From contig JBFYTF010000487.1 of NCBI GenBank assembly GCA_041300865.1, positions 1-7,298 on the forward strand: a stretch of DNA of 7,298 nt. Direction: 5' to 3'. Below, in pieces: positions 1-6,121 of the stretch. The DNA is from JAAYZQ01 sp041300865 (GTDB lineage Bacteria > Chloroflexota > Anaerolineae > JAAYZQ01). Under the pieces are notes generated by a model. The model did no database searches and was not told the DNA's origin. It saw nothing but the letters and a program-made list of their open reading frames with translations. The translations under genes and the position numbers were made by a program. Position 1 is the first letter of the stretch. Every line of letters begins with the position of its first letter.

Positions 1-228
1 CAAGTTCTGATAATTTTGAAGAAAATGCATTAGCCCTTGCACCTTGATGGTCAGCTTCACGGCAATGCCATTATAAATCGCTCCAATCTGGTTGTTGTTA
101 CCTTGTATCATGCAGTCCTTCGCGTTGAAATCAAGAAGCACGGGAACCACCCGCGGCGCGCGTTCGACGATAACCAGGGGTTTCTTGCAGTATGGGCATT
201 CCTTGAGCTGGAAATCATCCCGTTGCAT
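1..228 (-). CDS. Partial protein of unknown function with a CPYC zinc-knuckle motif, runs off the left edge
   Basis: I do not recognise this gene. From an ATG at 228 the minus frame stays open for 76 codons to base 1, so the C-terminus is outside the window. The product starts MQRDDFQLKE and carries CPYCKKPL at residues 11-18, a single CxxC as in a half zinc ribbon, then a beta-rich-looking stretch around residues 42-66 with the segment IQGNNNQIG. No membrane segment or signal peptide is visible. The frame opens only seven codons before the ATG (in-frame TGA at 249-247). There is no Shine-Dalgarno sequence in the usual place, so the real start is uncertain and the N-terminus may have been lost. 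This stretch is about 47% G+C, clearly poorer than its neighbours. It may be a genuine partial gene, a gene fragment beyond a recombination junction, or a chance open frame. Confidence 0.45.
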   Translation of the reverse strand, partial: MQRDDFQLKECPYCKKPLVIVERAPRVVPVLLDFNAKDCMIQGNNNQIGAIYNGIAVKLTIKVQGLMHFLQNYQNL

Positions 229-241
229 GACGTAGTTGAAG

Positions 242-1567
242 CTAAATCACCGCCGCGGGCGTGGCCGTGTGGTGAACGATGATTTGGCGAACACCGGCCA
301 GGGCACGGGTGGGGAAGCGGTTGGTGGCGTGCACCATGAGCTTGGCGGTGATGTCCTGTATCGCAGGCATCGCCGCGCCCGCGGGCCCCGCCTGGCGGCT
401 CAACTCCTCGATCCGCGCCTGGAGCTCGGCGATTTTGGCCCGGGCCTCCCAGGCATCGCTGCCCGCCAGCTTCAGGCGGACCTTGCCGTTGTCAAGTAAC
501 TCCAGCACCACACGCTGGAAGAACTGGGTCTGGCGCCCGTTTTCCTCGAACTGCTCGGTGATGGGGTAACCGCACACGTCCAGGCCGTACTTATTAAAAA
601 ACTCCAAGAACGGGCCACGCACCGTCTTGCCGGTCTCCGGAAAGAGACGCTCGGTCACGGGCACAGCGGGCGATGGACCTGGCTGCGGGGCGGGCGTCGG
701 GCTGGGCGTGGGAACGGGCGTGGGCACGACCGGCACCGGCTTGCGCTCCATGTTGGCCACAGCGTGCACCACGGCCAGCATCTCGCCGCCCTCTTTCATC
801 CACACGAAAGGCACCCAGGCCGGGTCGGGCGAGGAAGCGATAAAGGCGCTGGCCGAGCTGACGTAGGGAAAAGCGCTCACCTTCTCGTAGTAGCGCACGT
901 AAAGCTGGGCAACCTCTTCGCGCTTGCGGTCGGGCGTGGAGTCCCCAAACTCCGTGATCTCGATCTTTGCGTTTGGGAATTTCTGGTTGTAGAGCTTGAA
1001 GCGGAGTCCCCAATGATCGTCCAGCATGTTGCCGTGCTGCCAGTAGCAGTGGCAGCCCAGCCAGTCGGAGGCTTCGACCGCGTCGCGACAGAGGTCCAGC
1101 CACGCGAGGTCGCGGTGCGGATAGTTGAGCGCCAGCCCGGGAAAGCCAAAGCTCGCCCAGGGACAGGCTTTCTTGAGGCCGGCAAGGACCTGCAGGTACC
1201 AGGTGCGAAACGCGCGGGCGTTGTCATCGCTGGCACCCCAGCCTTCGATCCCCTCGACGTGGTTGGGCTCGTTGTGGATCTCGAATTTGAGCGCGTAGGG
1301 CTTCAGGCGCTGGACGAGGGGCACCATGCGCGCGACAAACTCGGCAGGGCTGGGGTGCGAGCTGCGGCTGATGCGGTCGTCGTAGAGGCGGACGATGAAC
1401 TCCAGGTCAGGCTTATCGCGGCGCAGCCGCTGGTAGACGCTCGGATCGGTGAAGGACATGGTCTTGAGGGTTTCGATGCGTGCCCGGCGGACCAGCTCGT
1501 AATCGGCTTCGGGAAAGCGTATGTCGTTGCGGGCATGGAGGCCCACGCGTACCCTGTGTTCCGCCAT
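242..1567 (-). CDS. TIM-barrel glycosidase-like protein with FPETG domain and a truncated peptidoglycan amidase (Amidase_2) domain
   Basis: The product has 441 residues. Residues 1-275 look like a clan-A type (beta/alpha)8 glycoside hydrolase: EIHNEP (E100, candidate acid/base) and IEITEFG (E206, candidate nucleophile) lie about 106 residues apart, as expected for strands 4 and 7. A Pro/Thr/Ser linker (277-303) follows, then a small domain (about 304-375, LFPETGK, GYPITEQF, QFFQRVVLE) of a kind I associate with Chloroflexota exoproteins, then a coiled coil (375-392). From about 405 the sequence starts an Amidase_2/PGRP fold (RQIIVHHTAT, zinc ligand H432) but stops at 441, before the remaining ligands. 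Neither other frame after the TAG restores it. The ATG at 1567 is set by AGGAGG at 1580-1575 (7-nt spacing) and a strong promoter upstream. No signal peptide is visible, so the protein is cytosolic unless exported or released by another route. The likely target is cell wall or another polysaccharide. The barrel and truncation calls are strong; the substrate is unknown. Confidence 0.8.
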   Translation of the reverse strand: MAEHRVRVGLHARNDIRFPEADYELVRRARIETLKTMSFTDPSVYQRLRRDKPDLEFIVRLYDDRISRSSHPSPAEFVARMVPLVQRLKPYALKFEIHNEPNHVEGIEGWGASDDNARAFRTWYLQVLAGLKKACPWASFGFPGLALNYPHRDLAWLDLCRDAVEASDWLGCHCYWQHGNMLDDHWGLRFKLYNQKFPNAKIEITEFGDSTPDRKREEVAQLYVRYYEKVSAFPYVSSASAFIASSPDPAWVPFVWMKEGGEMLAVVHAVANMERKPVPVVPTPVPTPSPTPAPQPGPSPAVPVTERLFPETGKTVRGPFLEFFNKYGLDVCGYPITEQFEENGRQTQFFQRVVLELLDNGKVRLKLAGSDAWEARAKIAELQARIEELSRQAGPAGAAMPAIQDITAKLMVHATNRFPTRALAGVRQIIVHHTATPAAVI

Positions 1568-1596
1568 CGAACTGCCTCCTGGTTTCCGCTTACGCG

Positions 1597-1608
1597 AATG
1601 CGCGCATT
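1597..1608. promoter_or_regulatory. 12-bp perfect palindrome at the start site of the glycosidase-gene promoter
   Basis: AATGCGCGCATT is a perfect 12-bp palindrome. It overlaps the first bases of the minus-strand -10 box (1611-1606) and covers the predicted transcription start (about 1599). Close upstream, GCGCATATT at 1612-1620 repeats one half-site with one change. The placement would suit an operator, but the palindrome is short and GC alternation is common here, so function is inferred only from position. Confidence 0.3.
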
Positions 1609-1634
1609 ATAGCGCATATTGGGGGTTCTGTCCA
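1606..1634 (-). promoter_or_regulatory. Sigma-70-type promoter for the glycosidase-like gene
   Basis: On the minus strand TGGACA (1634-1629, 5 of 6 matches to TTGACA) is followed after exactly 17 bases by TATAAT (1611-1606, perfect consensus). Transcription would begin near 1599, leaving about 32 bases of leader that contain the AGGAGG ribosome binding site for the ATG at 1567. This is the best promoter in the window and fixes the gene start, excluding an upstream signal-peptide extension. The rest of the divergent gap (about 1635-1851) shows no equally good plus-strand promoter. Confidence 0.75.
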
Positions 1635-1677
1635 CTTTCAAAGACAACAGACTGTCGGTGTTTCTTCCTCCGCACGC

Positions 1678-1714
1678 CACGCTCGCACACGGCGAGAGTG
1701 TGAGCAAGAGCGTG
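1678..1714 (+). other. Imperfect inverted repeat in the upstream region of the DUF4870 gene
   Basis: CACGCTC (1678-1684) pairs with GAGCGTG (1708-1714), and inside it CACAC (1686-1690) pairs with GTGTG (1698-1702) around a 7-base loop, with unpaired bases on the right arm. It could be a structured 5' leader or an operator. No T-run follows it, and nothing else recognisable lies between it and the gene's ribosome binding site at 1836-1845. Confidence 0.25.
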
Positions 1715-1851
1715 AATGGCGCCCCTGCCCCCGATGCAACCCTGGCCATGCGGCGGCGTATAGGGTGGCGAGGAGAGACGAACGCAATTCACTGCACCGG
1801 GCCAGCCAGGAGGCAGCCCGTGCCGCTAAGAGAGTAGAGGAGGAATCTACG

Positions 1852-2511
1852 ATGTCGGATATGGACAACGGCTCGCAATCGCCCCAGGATGGGGGCACGG
1901 CTACCCAAGGGCCGGTGATCACCCGCAAGCTGGAACCGGGGGCCGAGGCTCAGAGCCCGCGCCCCAGGCGACCGGATACGGTCAAGCTCACGATGGAACC
2001 CGGGGTCAATGCCAGCGGCGGCGTCCCGGCTGCCCGCCTGGGCCTGACGCGGCAGGAGATGAATTGGGCCGCCGGGGCTCACGCCAGCATCCTGCTCACC
2101 CTGCTCCTGGGCCTGGCAACGGGCGGGGTCGGCGCCCTCCTGGGGCCTATCATCCCGGCCCTCATCTGGTACGCGCACCGCGACAGGTCGGCCTATGTGA
2201 CCGAGCAGGCGCGGCAGGCAACCATCTTTCAGCTCGCGGGCCTTGCCGGGCTGCTGGCACTGGCCATCGTTGGGGCCCTGCTGGTGGCCGTGGGCTGGAC
2301 GGTGAGCGCGATCCTGGTGATCGTCCTGGTGGGCTTGCTCTTGCTGCCGGTGATGCTCGTCGTGACGCTGCTGTGGGTCGTCGCCGTGGTCGCCCTGCCC
2401 ATCGTGCAGGTGGTCTATGGCTGCTACGCCGCCCTGGAGGCCTACAACGGAAGGCGCTTCCGCTACCAGTGGGTCGCCGACCTCATCGACCGCTACCAGG
2501 CGCAGGCCTAG
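1852..2511 (+). CDS. DUF4870/Tic20-like small integral membrane protein
   Basis: The product has 219 residues. Residues 1-65 are hydrophilic, rich in Gly, Pro, Gln and Asp, and probably disordered and cytoplasmic. From about 68 the DUF4870-like domain begins: QEMNWAAGAHAS, then a hydrophobic hairpin (about 78-107) ending in PALIWYAHRDRSAYVTEQAR, where the W-x-x-x-R/K then helix with a Q-A/R pattern is typical of this family. Two or three more membrane helices follow (about 127-150, 153-195). The C-terminus YNGRRFRYQWVADLIDRY is the usual amphipathic tail. The function of DUF4870 proteins is not established. The ATG at 1852 is chosen because AGAGGAGGAA (1836-1845) precedes it by 6 bases; the open frame continues upstream but without family-like sequence. 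The gene stands alone, divergent from the glycosidase gene and convergent with the ECF operon. I see no sign of damage. Confidence 0.85.
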   Translation: MSDMDNGSQSPQDGGTATQGPVITRKLEPGAEAQSPRPRRPDTVKLTMEPGVNASGGVPAARLGLTRQEMNWAAGAHASILLTLLLGLATGGVGALLGPIIPALIWYAHRDRSAYVTEQARQATIFQLAGLAGLLALAIVGALLVAVGWTVSAILVIVLVGLLLLPVMLVVTLLWVVAVVALPIVQVVYGCYAALEAYNGRRFRYQWVADLIDRYQAQA

Positions 2512-2521
2512 CGGCAGCTCT

Positions 2522-2539
2522 GCCCGGGTCCGCCCGGGC
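2522..2539. other. Short GC hairpin in the convergent intergenic region
   Basis: GCCCGGG (2522-2528) and CCCGGGC (2533-2539) form a perfect 7-bp stem with a TCCG tetraloop, 11 bases after the DUF4870 stop codon. It probably adds to the stronger hairpin just downstream as part of a transcription end region. It has no T-run. Confidence 0.4.
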
Positions 2540-2548
2540 CTCCATGCA

Positions 2549-2587
2549 GCAGGCGCCCTCGTCTCTTTCGGGAGCGAGGGCGCCTGC
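2549..2587. terminator. Probable bidirectional hairpin terminator between convergent genes
   Basis: GCAGGCGCCCTCG (2549-2561) and CGAGGGCGCCTGC (2575-2587) form a perfect 13-bp stem around a 13-base loop, and CTC/GAG inside the loop can extend it past a one-base bulge. It lies in the 83-bp gap between the stop of the plus-strand DUF4870 gene (2511) and the stop of the minus-strand S-component gene (2595), where both transcripts should end. Neither side has a real T-tract, so it is not a canonical intrinsic terminator. In GC-rich bacteria such stems often still mark 3' ends. Confidence 0.65.
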
Positions 2588-2594
2588 ACGTTCC

Positions 2595-3410
2595 TCAGCC
2601 TCTCGGTCCGAGGCTCTCGAAAAAGAATCTGCGCTGAAAGCGCCGCAGCAAGCGCAGCACGGGGGCAGCAAAGAGGAGCAACAACACGAAATTGCCGGCT
2701 GCCCGGGCGATGTCCCACCACAACGATGTGACGGCGTAAAAGACGGCGTAGCGCTTGAGCACTTCGACTGCGGCCATGCCCGGCTGCCAATACATCTCGG
2801 ACTGGCCGGGGGCCAGGATGTAGGGCCAGAAATAGACGTTCATGAGGACGCCGAACCCAAAGCCCAGGATCGCGCCCCACACGGCCAACAGGAGCGCTTC
2901 GACCCGAGGATTTCTCCCCGGGTGGGGCAGCCAGCCGGAAAGCAGACCGACCCAGCCGGCGGAGAACATCTGGTACGGCAGCCAGGGGCCTACCCCAAAG
3001 CCGATGAACGCCGAGACCGCCAGCGAAAAGACCCCCAGGAGGAAGCCAAAGGTAGGGCCGTAGACGTAGCCGCACAGGATGGGCAGGATAAAGACCAGGT
3101 TAAAGCCGGCAGGCCCCGGCACCCCCCGGAGGACGGCGTTGGCCGCCGTCAGAACCCCGAGGACCGCCACCAGCTTGGCGTTCATGGCCCCTGACGAGAG
3201 GCTGCTCAACACCGCCCCCAGGCAAAGGATCACCAAGAGGGCAAAGACCAGCGGGGCGTCGTAGGCATGAGCCATGGCCGCCATGCCTTCGGCGTCGGGT
3301 GGCAGGAGGAACGGGTAAAAGAACGAGCCCAGGCCGATGAGGCTCGCCACGGCCAGGATGGCCCCGCCGATGAGCCTCTGAAGCGGGAGTGGGCGGGCCT
3401 CAGCCACCAC
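2595..3410 (-). CDS. ECF transporter S-component, CbrT-like (predicted cobalamin or other vitamin)
   Basis: This is the substrate-binding membrane subunit of an ECF importer, 271 residues with about six or seven hydrophobic segments (roughly 12-35, 52-72, 77-95, 104-140, 146-162, 172-198, 220-252) and a basic C-terminus (RLLRRFQRRF). The stretch GPWLPYQMFSAGWVGLLSG between residues 141 and 159 and the closing helix after WWDIARAAGN are typical of the ECF_trnsprt/CbrT type of S-component. The substrate cannot be read from the sequence; cobalamin is inferred from the DUF4430 and toroid-like partners in the operon. Translation starts at GTG 3410 (or the adjacent GTG 3407), with AAGGG 8 bases upstream. 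The start overlaps the ATPase stop by 11 bases, implying coupling. It is the last gene of the operon; a hairpin follows 8 bases after its stop codon. The family assignment is good, the substrate moderate. Confidence 0.82.
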   Translation of the reverse strand: MVAEARPLPLQRLIGGAILAVASLIGLGSFFYPFLLPPDAEGMAAMAHAYDAPLVFALLVILCLGAVLSSLSSGAMNAKLVAVLGVLTAANAVLRGVPGPAGFNLVFILPILCGYVYGPTFGFLLGVFSLAVSAFIGFGVGPWLPYQMFSAGWVGLLSGWLPHPGRNPRVEALLLAVWGAILGFGFGVLMNVYFWPYILAPGQSEMYWQPGMAAVEVLKRYAVFYAVTSLWWDIARAAGNFVLLLLFAAPVLRLLRRFQRRFFFESLGPRG

Positions 3411-5046
3411 GGCCGTCGCCCTTGACGTGGCGGGCCAGGACGTCCTCGACGGTCAGCAGGGCCGGGTCGCGGTAGAGCTTGTTGATCTGCGAGGCAAAGA
3501 CCAGCGACTCGGCCATCACCTGCCGGGCCGGACCGTCGACCACTACCTGCCCGTCGCCGAGGAGCACCACCCGGTCGGCGCAGCCCGCCACCAGCTCCAC
3601 ATCGTGGGTGGCCATGATGATCGTCCGTCCCCGCGCCTTTTCTGCCTGTAAGAAGGCGACGAGGGCCTCCTTCTGCGCGTAATCCAGGCCCCGCGTCGGC
3701 TCGTCAAGGAGCAGGATCTGCGGCTCGGCCACCAGGATGGAGGCCAGCGCCACCCGCTGCCGCTCGCCGACGCTCAGGTCGCGGGGATAGTCCTCGGCGT
3801 GGGCGGCCAGGCCCAGGGTGCCAAGGAGTGCCTCGTGGTCGGCCGGGGGCAGCCTGTGCCCGCGGCGCGTGAAGTCCAGCTCCTGGCGCACAGTGTCGTT
3901 AAAGAGCAGGGCGTTGGGATTCTGGGGCACATAGCCCACGATGCCAATGATGTCTTCGACGGCCGCCCGGCGGGTGTTGAGGGCCTGGTGAGACCGGGGA
4001 TCCACAATCTCGACCTCGCCTCGCTGCGGGCGCAACAGGCCGACCAGCTGTTTGAGAAGCGTCGTCTTGCCCGACCCGTTGCGGCCCATGAGGGCCACGA
4101 ACTCGCCCTGGCGGACGTCCAGCGAGATGCCGTCAAGGGCGGGATGGCCGTTGTAGGAGAATCCGAGATGGCTGACCGAAACCACGGAGGTGGAGGAGGC
4201 AGCCGTGGCCCGGGGGGCCGGGGACGGCTGCGCCGCGGGAGCAGTCGCCGCGCGGGCTACGAAGCGCCGTCCCTCCTTGATGGTCAGGGGCAGGGGCGAC
4301 CAGCCGAGGGCTTTGGCCAGGGTGATGATGGGCGGGGTGAGCTCCACCTGTGCCAGGACGGCGCGGGGCTCGCCGAGGATGGGCGGCCGGCCTTCGCCAG
4401 GGAGGTAGAGGATCCGGTCTGCGTACTGAACCACACGCTCGAGCCGGTGCTCGGAGAGCACGACGGTCAGCCCCAGGTCCTGGTTGAGCCGGACCAATGT
4501 GTCCAGCACCTCTTCGGCAGCCTGCGGATCAAGCTGCGACGTCGGCTCATCGAGGACGAGCAACTGGGGCTGGAGGGTCATCACCGCTGCGATGGCCACC
4601 CGCTGCCGCTCGCCGCCGGAGAGGGTGTTGACCGAGCGCCCCCTTAGAGCGACGATGCCGAGTTGATCCAGGGCCTCTTCTACCCGCTTGCGCATGACAA
4701 CGGGATCCTGCCCCTGGTTCTCTAGAGCAAAGGCCAGCTCGTCTTCTACCCTCTCCACGACAAACTGGGCCTCGGGGTCCTGGAGGACAAAGCCGACGCT
4801 GCCGGCCATGCCCCGCGGGCCGAGGGCCACCGGATCGCGCCCGTCCACGAACACACGCCCCGAGATCTGGCCGCCGTAGAAATGGGGTACCAGGCCATTG
4901 AGGCAGCGCAGCAAGGTCGACTTGCCCGAGCCAGAGGGCCCAATGATTAGCAGAAACTCGCCCTCGCGCACCTCGAAGGAGAGATCCTCAAGGATGGCGG
5001 AGGTGGCGCCAGGGTAGCGATAGCTGAGATGCTCAAAACGGATCAT
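3400..5046 (-). CDS. ECF transporter double ATPase (EcfA-EcfA' fused in one chain)
   Basis: The 548-residue protein contains two complete ABC ATPase domains and energises the EcfT/S-component complex from the cytoplasmic side. Domain 1: Walker A GPSGSGKST (36-44), Q-loop Q89, signature LSGGERQ (142-148), Walker B LLVLDEPT with catalytic E167, H-loop H200. A linker rich in Ala, Pro and Ser (about 265-287) leads to domain 2: Walker A GRNGSGKTT (321-329), Q-loop Q375 (PQNPNALLF, the ECF-type Q-loop), signature LSVGERQ (424-430), Walker B ILLLDEPT with E449, H-loop H481. Only the second signature deviates (Val for the first Gly). Separate EcfA subunits are about 270-290 residues, so this is a clean tandem fusion as in many group-I ECF systems. 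The ATG at 5046 is preferred over GTG 5055 because GAGGAG lies 8 bases upstream of it. The gene overlaps the ends of both neighbours. YkoD-like or CbrU-like are reasonable names. Confidence 0.95.
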   Translation of the reverse strand: MIRFEHLSYRYPGATSAILEDLSFEVREGEFLLIIGPSGSGKSTLLRCLNGLVPHFYGGQISGRVFVDGRDPVALGPRGMAGSVGFVLQDPEAQFVVERVEDELAFALENQGQDPVVMRKRVEEALDQLGIVALRGRSVNTLSGGERQRVAIAAVMTLQPQLLVLDEPTSQLDPQAAEEVLDTLVRLNQDLGLTVVLSEHRLERVVQYADRILYLPGEGRPPILGEPRAVLAQVELTPPIITLAKALGWSPLPLTIKEGRRFVARAATAPAAQPSPAPRATAASSTSVVSVSHLGFSYNGHPALDGISLDVRQGEFVALMGRNGSGKTTLLKQLVGLLRPQRGEVEIVDPRSHQALNTRRAAVEDIIGIVGYVPQNPNALLFNDTVRQELDFTRRGHRLPPADHEALLGTLGLAAHAEDYPRDLSVGERQRVALASILVAEPQILLLDEPTRGLDYAQKEALVAFLQAEKARGRTIIMATHDVELVAGCADRVVLLGDGQVVVDGPARQVMAESLVFASQINKLYRDPALLTVEDVLARHVKGDGRGG

Positions 5047-6121
5047 GGGCAACACTCCTCGCCCCGGCCTGTTCCTGCCCGCCGCCAGGCACGTTCCTGG
5101 GAGCCATGAGGGCCGGCAGGGCCAGGGGCAGCAGGGCAGCGCCGATCCAGGGGTTAAAAGCCGGGAGCAGCGCCCCGGGTGGATAGGGGCTGTAGTACAG
5201 GGTGGCAGGCACCAGGAATCTGGCCGCGAGAAGGGCCGCGGCGACCAGGAGGCTGGTGACCGCCAGGACCGTGTCCCTCACTTCCCAGCGGCGGTTGCGG
5301 TAGCGGCTGCGCCGTACTCCTCGCCCCTGGAGCCAGAACAAGACCAGCAGGCCGGTCACGGCCAGGCCCGAGAGGGTCCAGCCCAGTGCTCTGCCCGCCG
5401 GATAGTAAGCAAGGAGGGAAAGCCCGGCCAGCAGGGCCAGCAAGGCCGCCAGCGTGCCCAGCTGCAGCCACACGGCGCGGCGGCGCGAGCTCGGCGCCTC
5501 GATGCCGGCAAAGCCTCGGGCCTCCATCGTCTCGGCCAGTTGGATGGCCCGCTCCAGCCCGTTGGCGAGGAGGGGAATGATGAGCGGCAGCAGGTCGCGC
5601 ACACCCCGCAGCCGGTGGCCACGGATGCGCTGCGCCTGGCGGATCTCGCGCGCGGCCAGCACCATCTGGGGTACGAAAGTGATGGCGATGGACACCACCG
5701 CCCCTGCTTGAAAGAGAAAGGCCGGCGTGGCGCGCAAGAGCTGGTAGTGGTCGACGCCGGCGTTAAAGGCGGCAAAGACGGCCAGGATGGTCAGCAGCGC
5801 CAGGCCGTTGACGGCCCCGGCGATGACGGCCTCCAGGGTCACCGGTCCCCCGACGAGGGGCCAGGACTCGGGCAGCTCGAAGAGCACGATGCGCCCGACG
5901 TGAATGGACAGCGCGTTGAAGGGGATGGACAGGAGGAGGAAAAAGGCCCCGATGCGCACAAAGGCGCCCCAGCTGCTGCCCAAGGGCGTAGAGCGCCCGA
6001 GGGCCGTATAGTTCAACCATGCCGCCCCCAGGACCAGTGCCAGGTAGAGGGGGTTGCGCAGGGTAAAGGCCGCCAGCGCCGCGGCGGCCAGCCAGGCAAC
6101 CCAGGCCCAGGTGTGGTACAT
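5033..6121 (-). CDS. ecfT: ECF transporter transmembrane coupling protein EcfT, with a long C-terminal membrane extension
   Basis: EcfT is the membrane scaffold that links the ATPases to the S-component. The 362-residue product has N-terminal hydrophobic helices (about 4-40, 54-76, 95-119), a GVDHYQLLR segment and the long cytoplasmic coupling helices. Two Arg-rich coupling signatures are visible: QAQRIRGHRLRG (162-173) and METMEARGF-like sequence ending E200-A201-R202-G203-F204. These contact the two ATPase domains. Typical EcfT proteins have about 200-280 residues. Here residues 217-340 add roughly four hydrophobic segments separated by a basic loop (GRGVRRSRYRNRR), followed by a hydrophilic tail. 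The ATG at 6121 has GGAGG 5 bases upstream; the GTG at 6124 is too close to that site. The start shares one base with the preceding stop (TGATG), and the stop overlaps the ATPase gene by 14 bases, so the genes are probably translated in a coupled way. Confidence 0.92.
   Translation of the reverse strand: MYHTWAWVAWLAAAALAAFTLRNPLYLALVLGAAWLNYTALGRSTPLGSSWGAFVRIGAFFLLLSIPFNALSIHVGRIVLFELPESWPLVGGPVTLEAVIAGAVNGLALLTILAVFAAFNAGVDHYQLLRATPAFLFQAGAVVSIAITFVPQMVLAAREIRQAQRIRGHRLRGVRDLLPLIIPLLANGLERAIQLAETMEARGFAGIEAPSSRRRAVWLQLGTLAALLALLAGLSLLAYYPAGRALGWTLSGLAVTGLLVLFWLQGRGVRRSRYRNRRWEVRDTVLAVTSLLVAAALLAARFLVPATLYYSPYPPGALLPAFNPWIGAALLPLALPALMAPRNVPGGGQEQAGARSVAHDPF
5055..5060 (-). promoter_or_regulatory. 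Ribosome binding site deciding the ATPase start
   Basis: GAGGAG lies on the minus strand 8 bases before ATG 5046, inside the 3' end of ecfT. The alternative GTG at 5055-5053 overlaps the last base of this site and so cannot use it, which is why the shorter reading is chosen. Confidence 0.65.

Noticed and set aside
180..250. Single-base frameshift as the reason for the truncated amidase domain
   Set aside because: Both alternative minus frames after the TAG were read by hand. One meets TGA at once and then gives the CPYC protein, the other gives Ser/Asn/Arg-rich sequence ending in TGA. Neither shows the expected GYHF-type amidase motifs.
37..282. Plus-strand open frame at the left edge
   Set aside because: It crosses the composition break and overlaps the amidase end. 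The minus frame 228-1 with a CxxC motif is more protein-like, though neither is certain.
764..1612. Plus-strand open frame (282 codons) opposite the glycosidase-like gene
   Set aside because: The minus-strand reading has catalytic motifs, a promoter and a ribosome binding site; the plus frame has none of these.
1735..1770. Plus-strand promoter for the DUF4870 gene around TATAGG at 1759-1764
   Set aside because: No acceptable -35 box is found 16-18 bases upstream, so the match could be chance.
1789..3075. Minus-strand open frame (428 codons) spanning the DUF4870 gene and part of the S-component gene
   Set aside because: It crosses the terminator hairpins and two real genes; its His/Gln/Arg/Gly-rich content is typical of an antisense shadow.
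2064..3194. Long plus-strand open frame (376 codons) across the DUF4870 gene and the S-component gene
   Set aside because: It is rich in Arg, Gly, Pro and Gln with no domain pattern and overlaps two well-supported genes in other frames. It is a GC-driven shadow frame.
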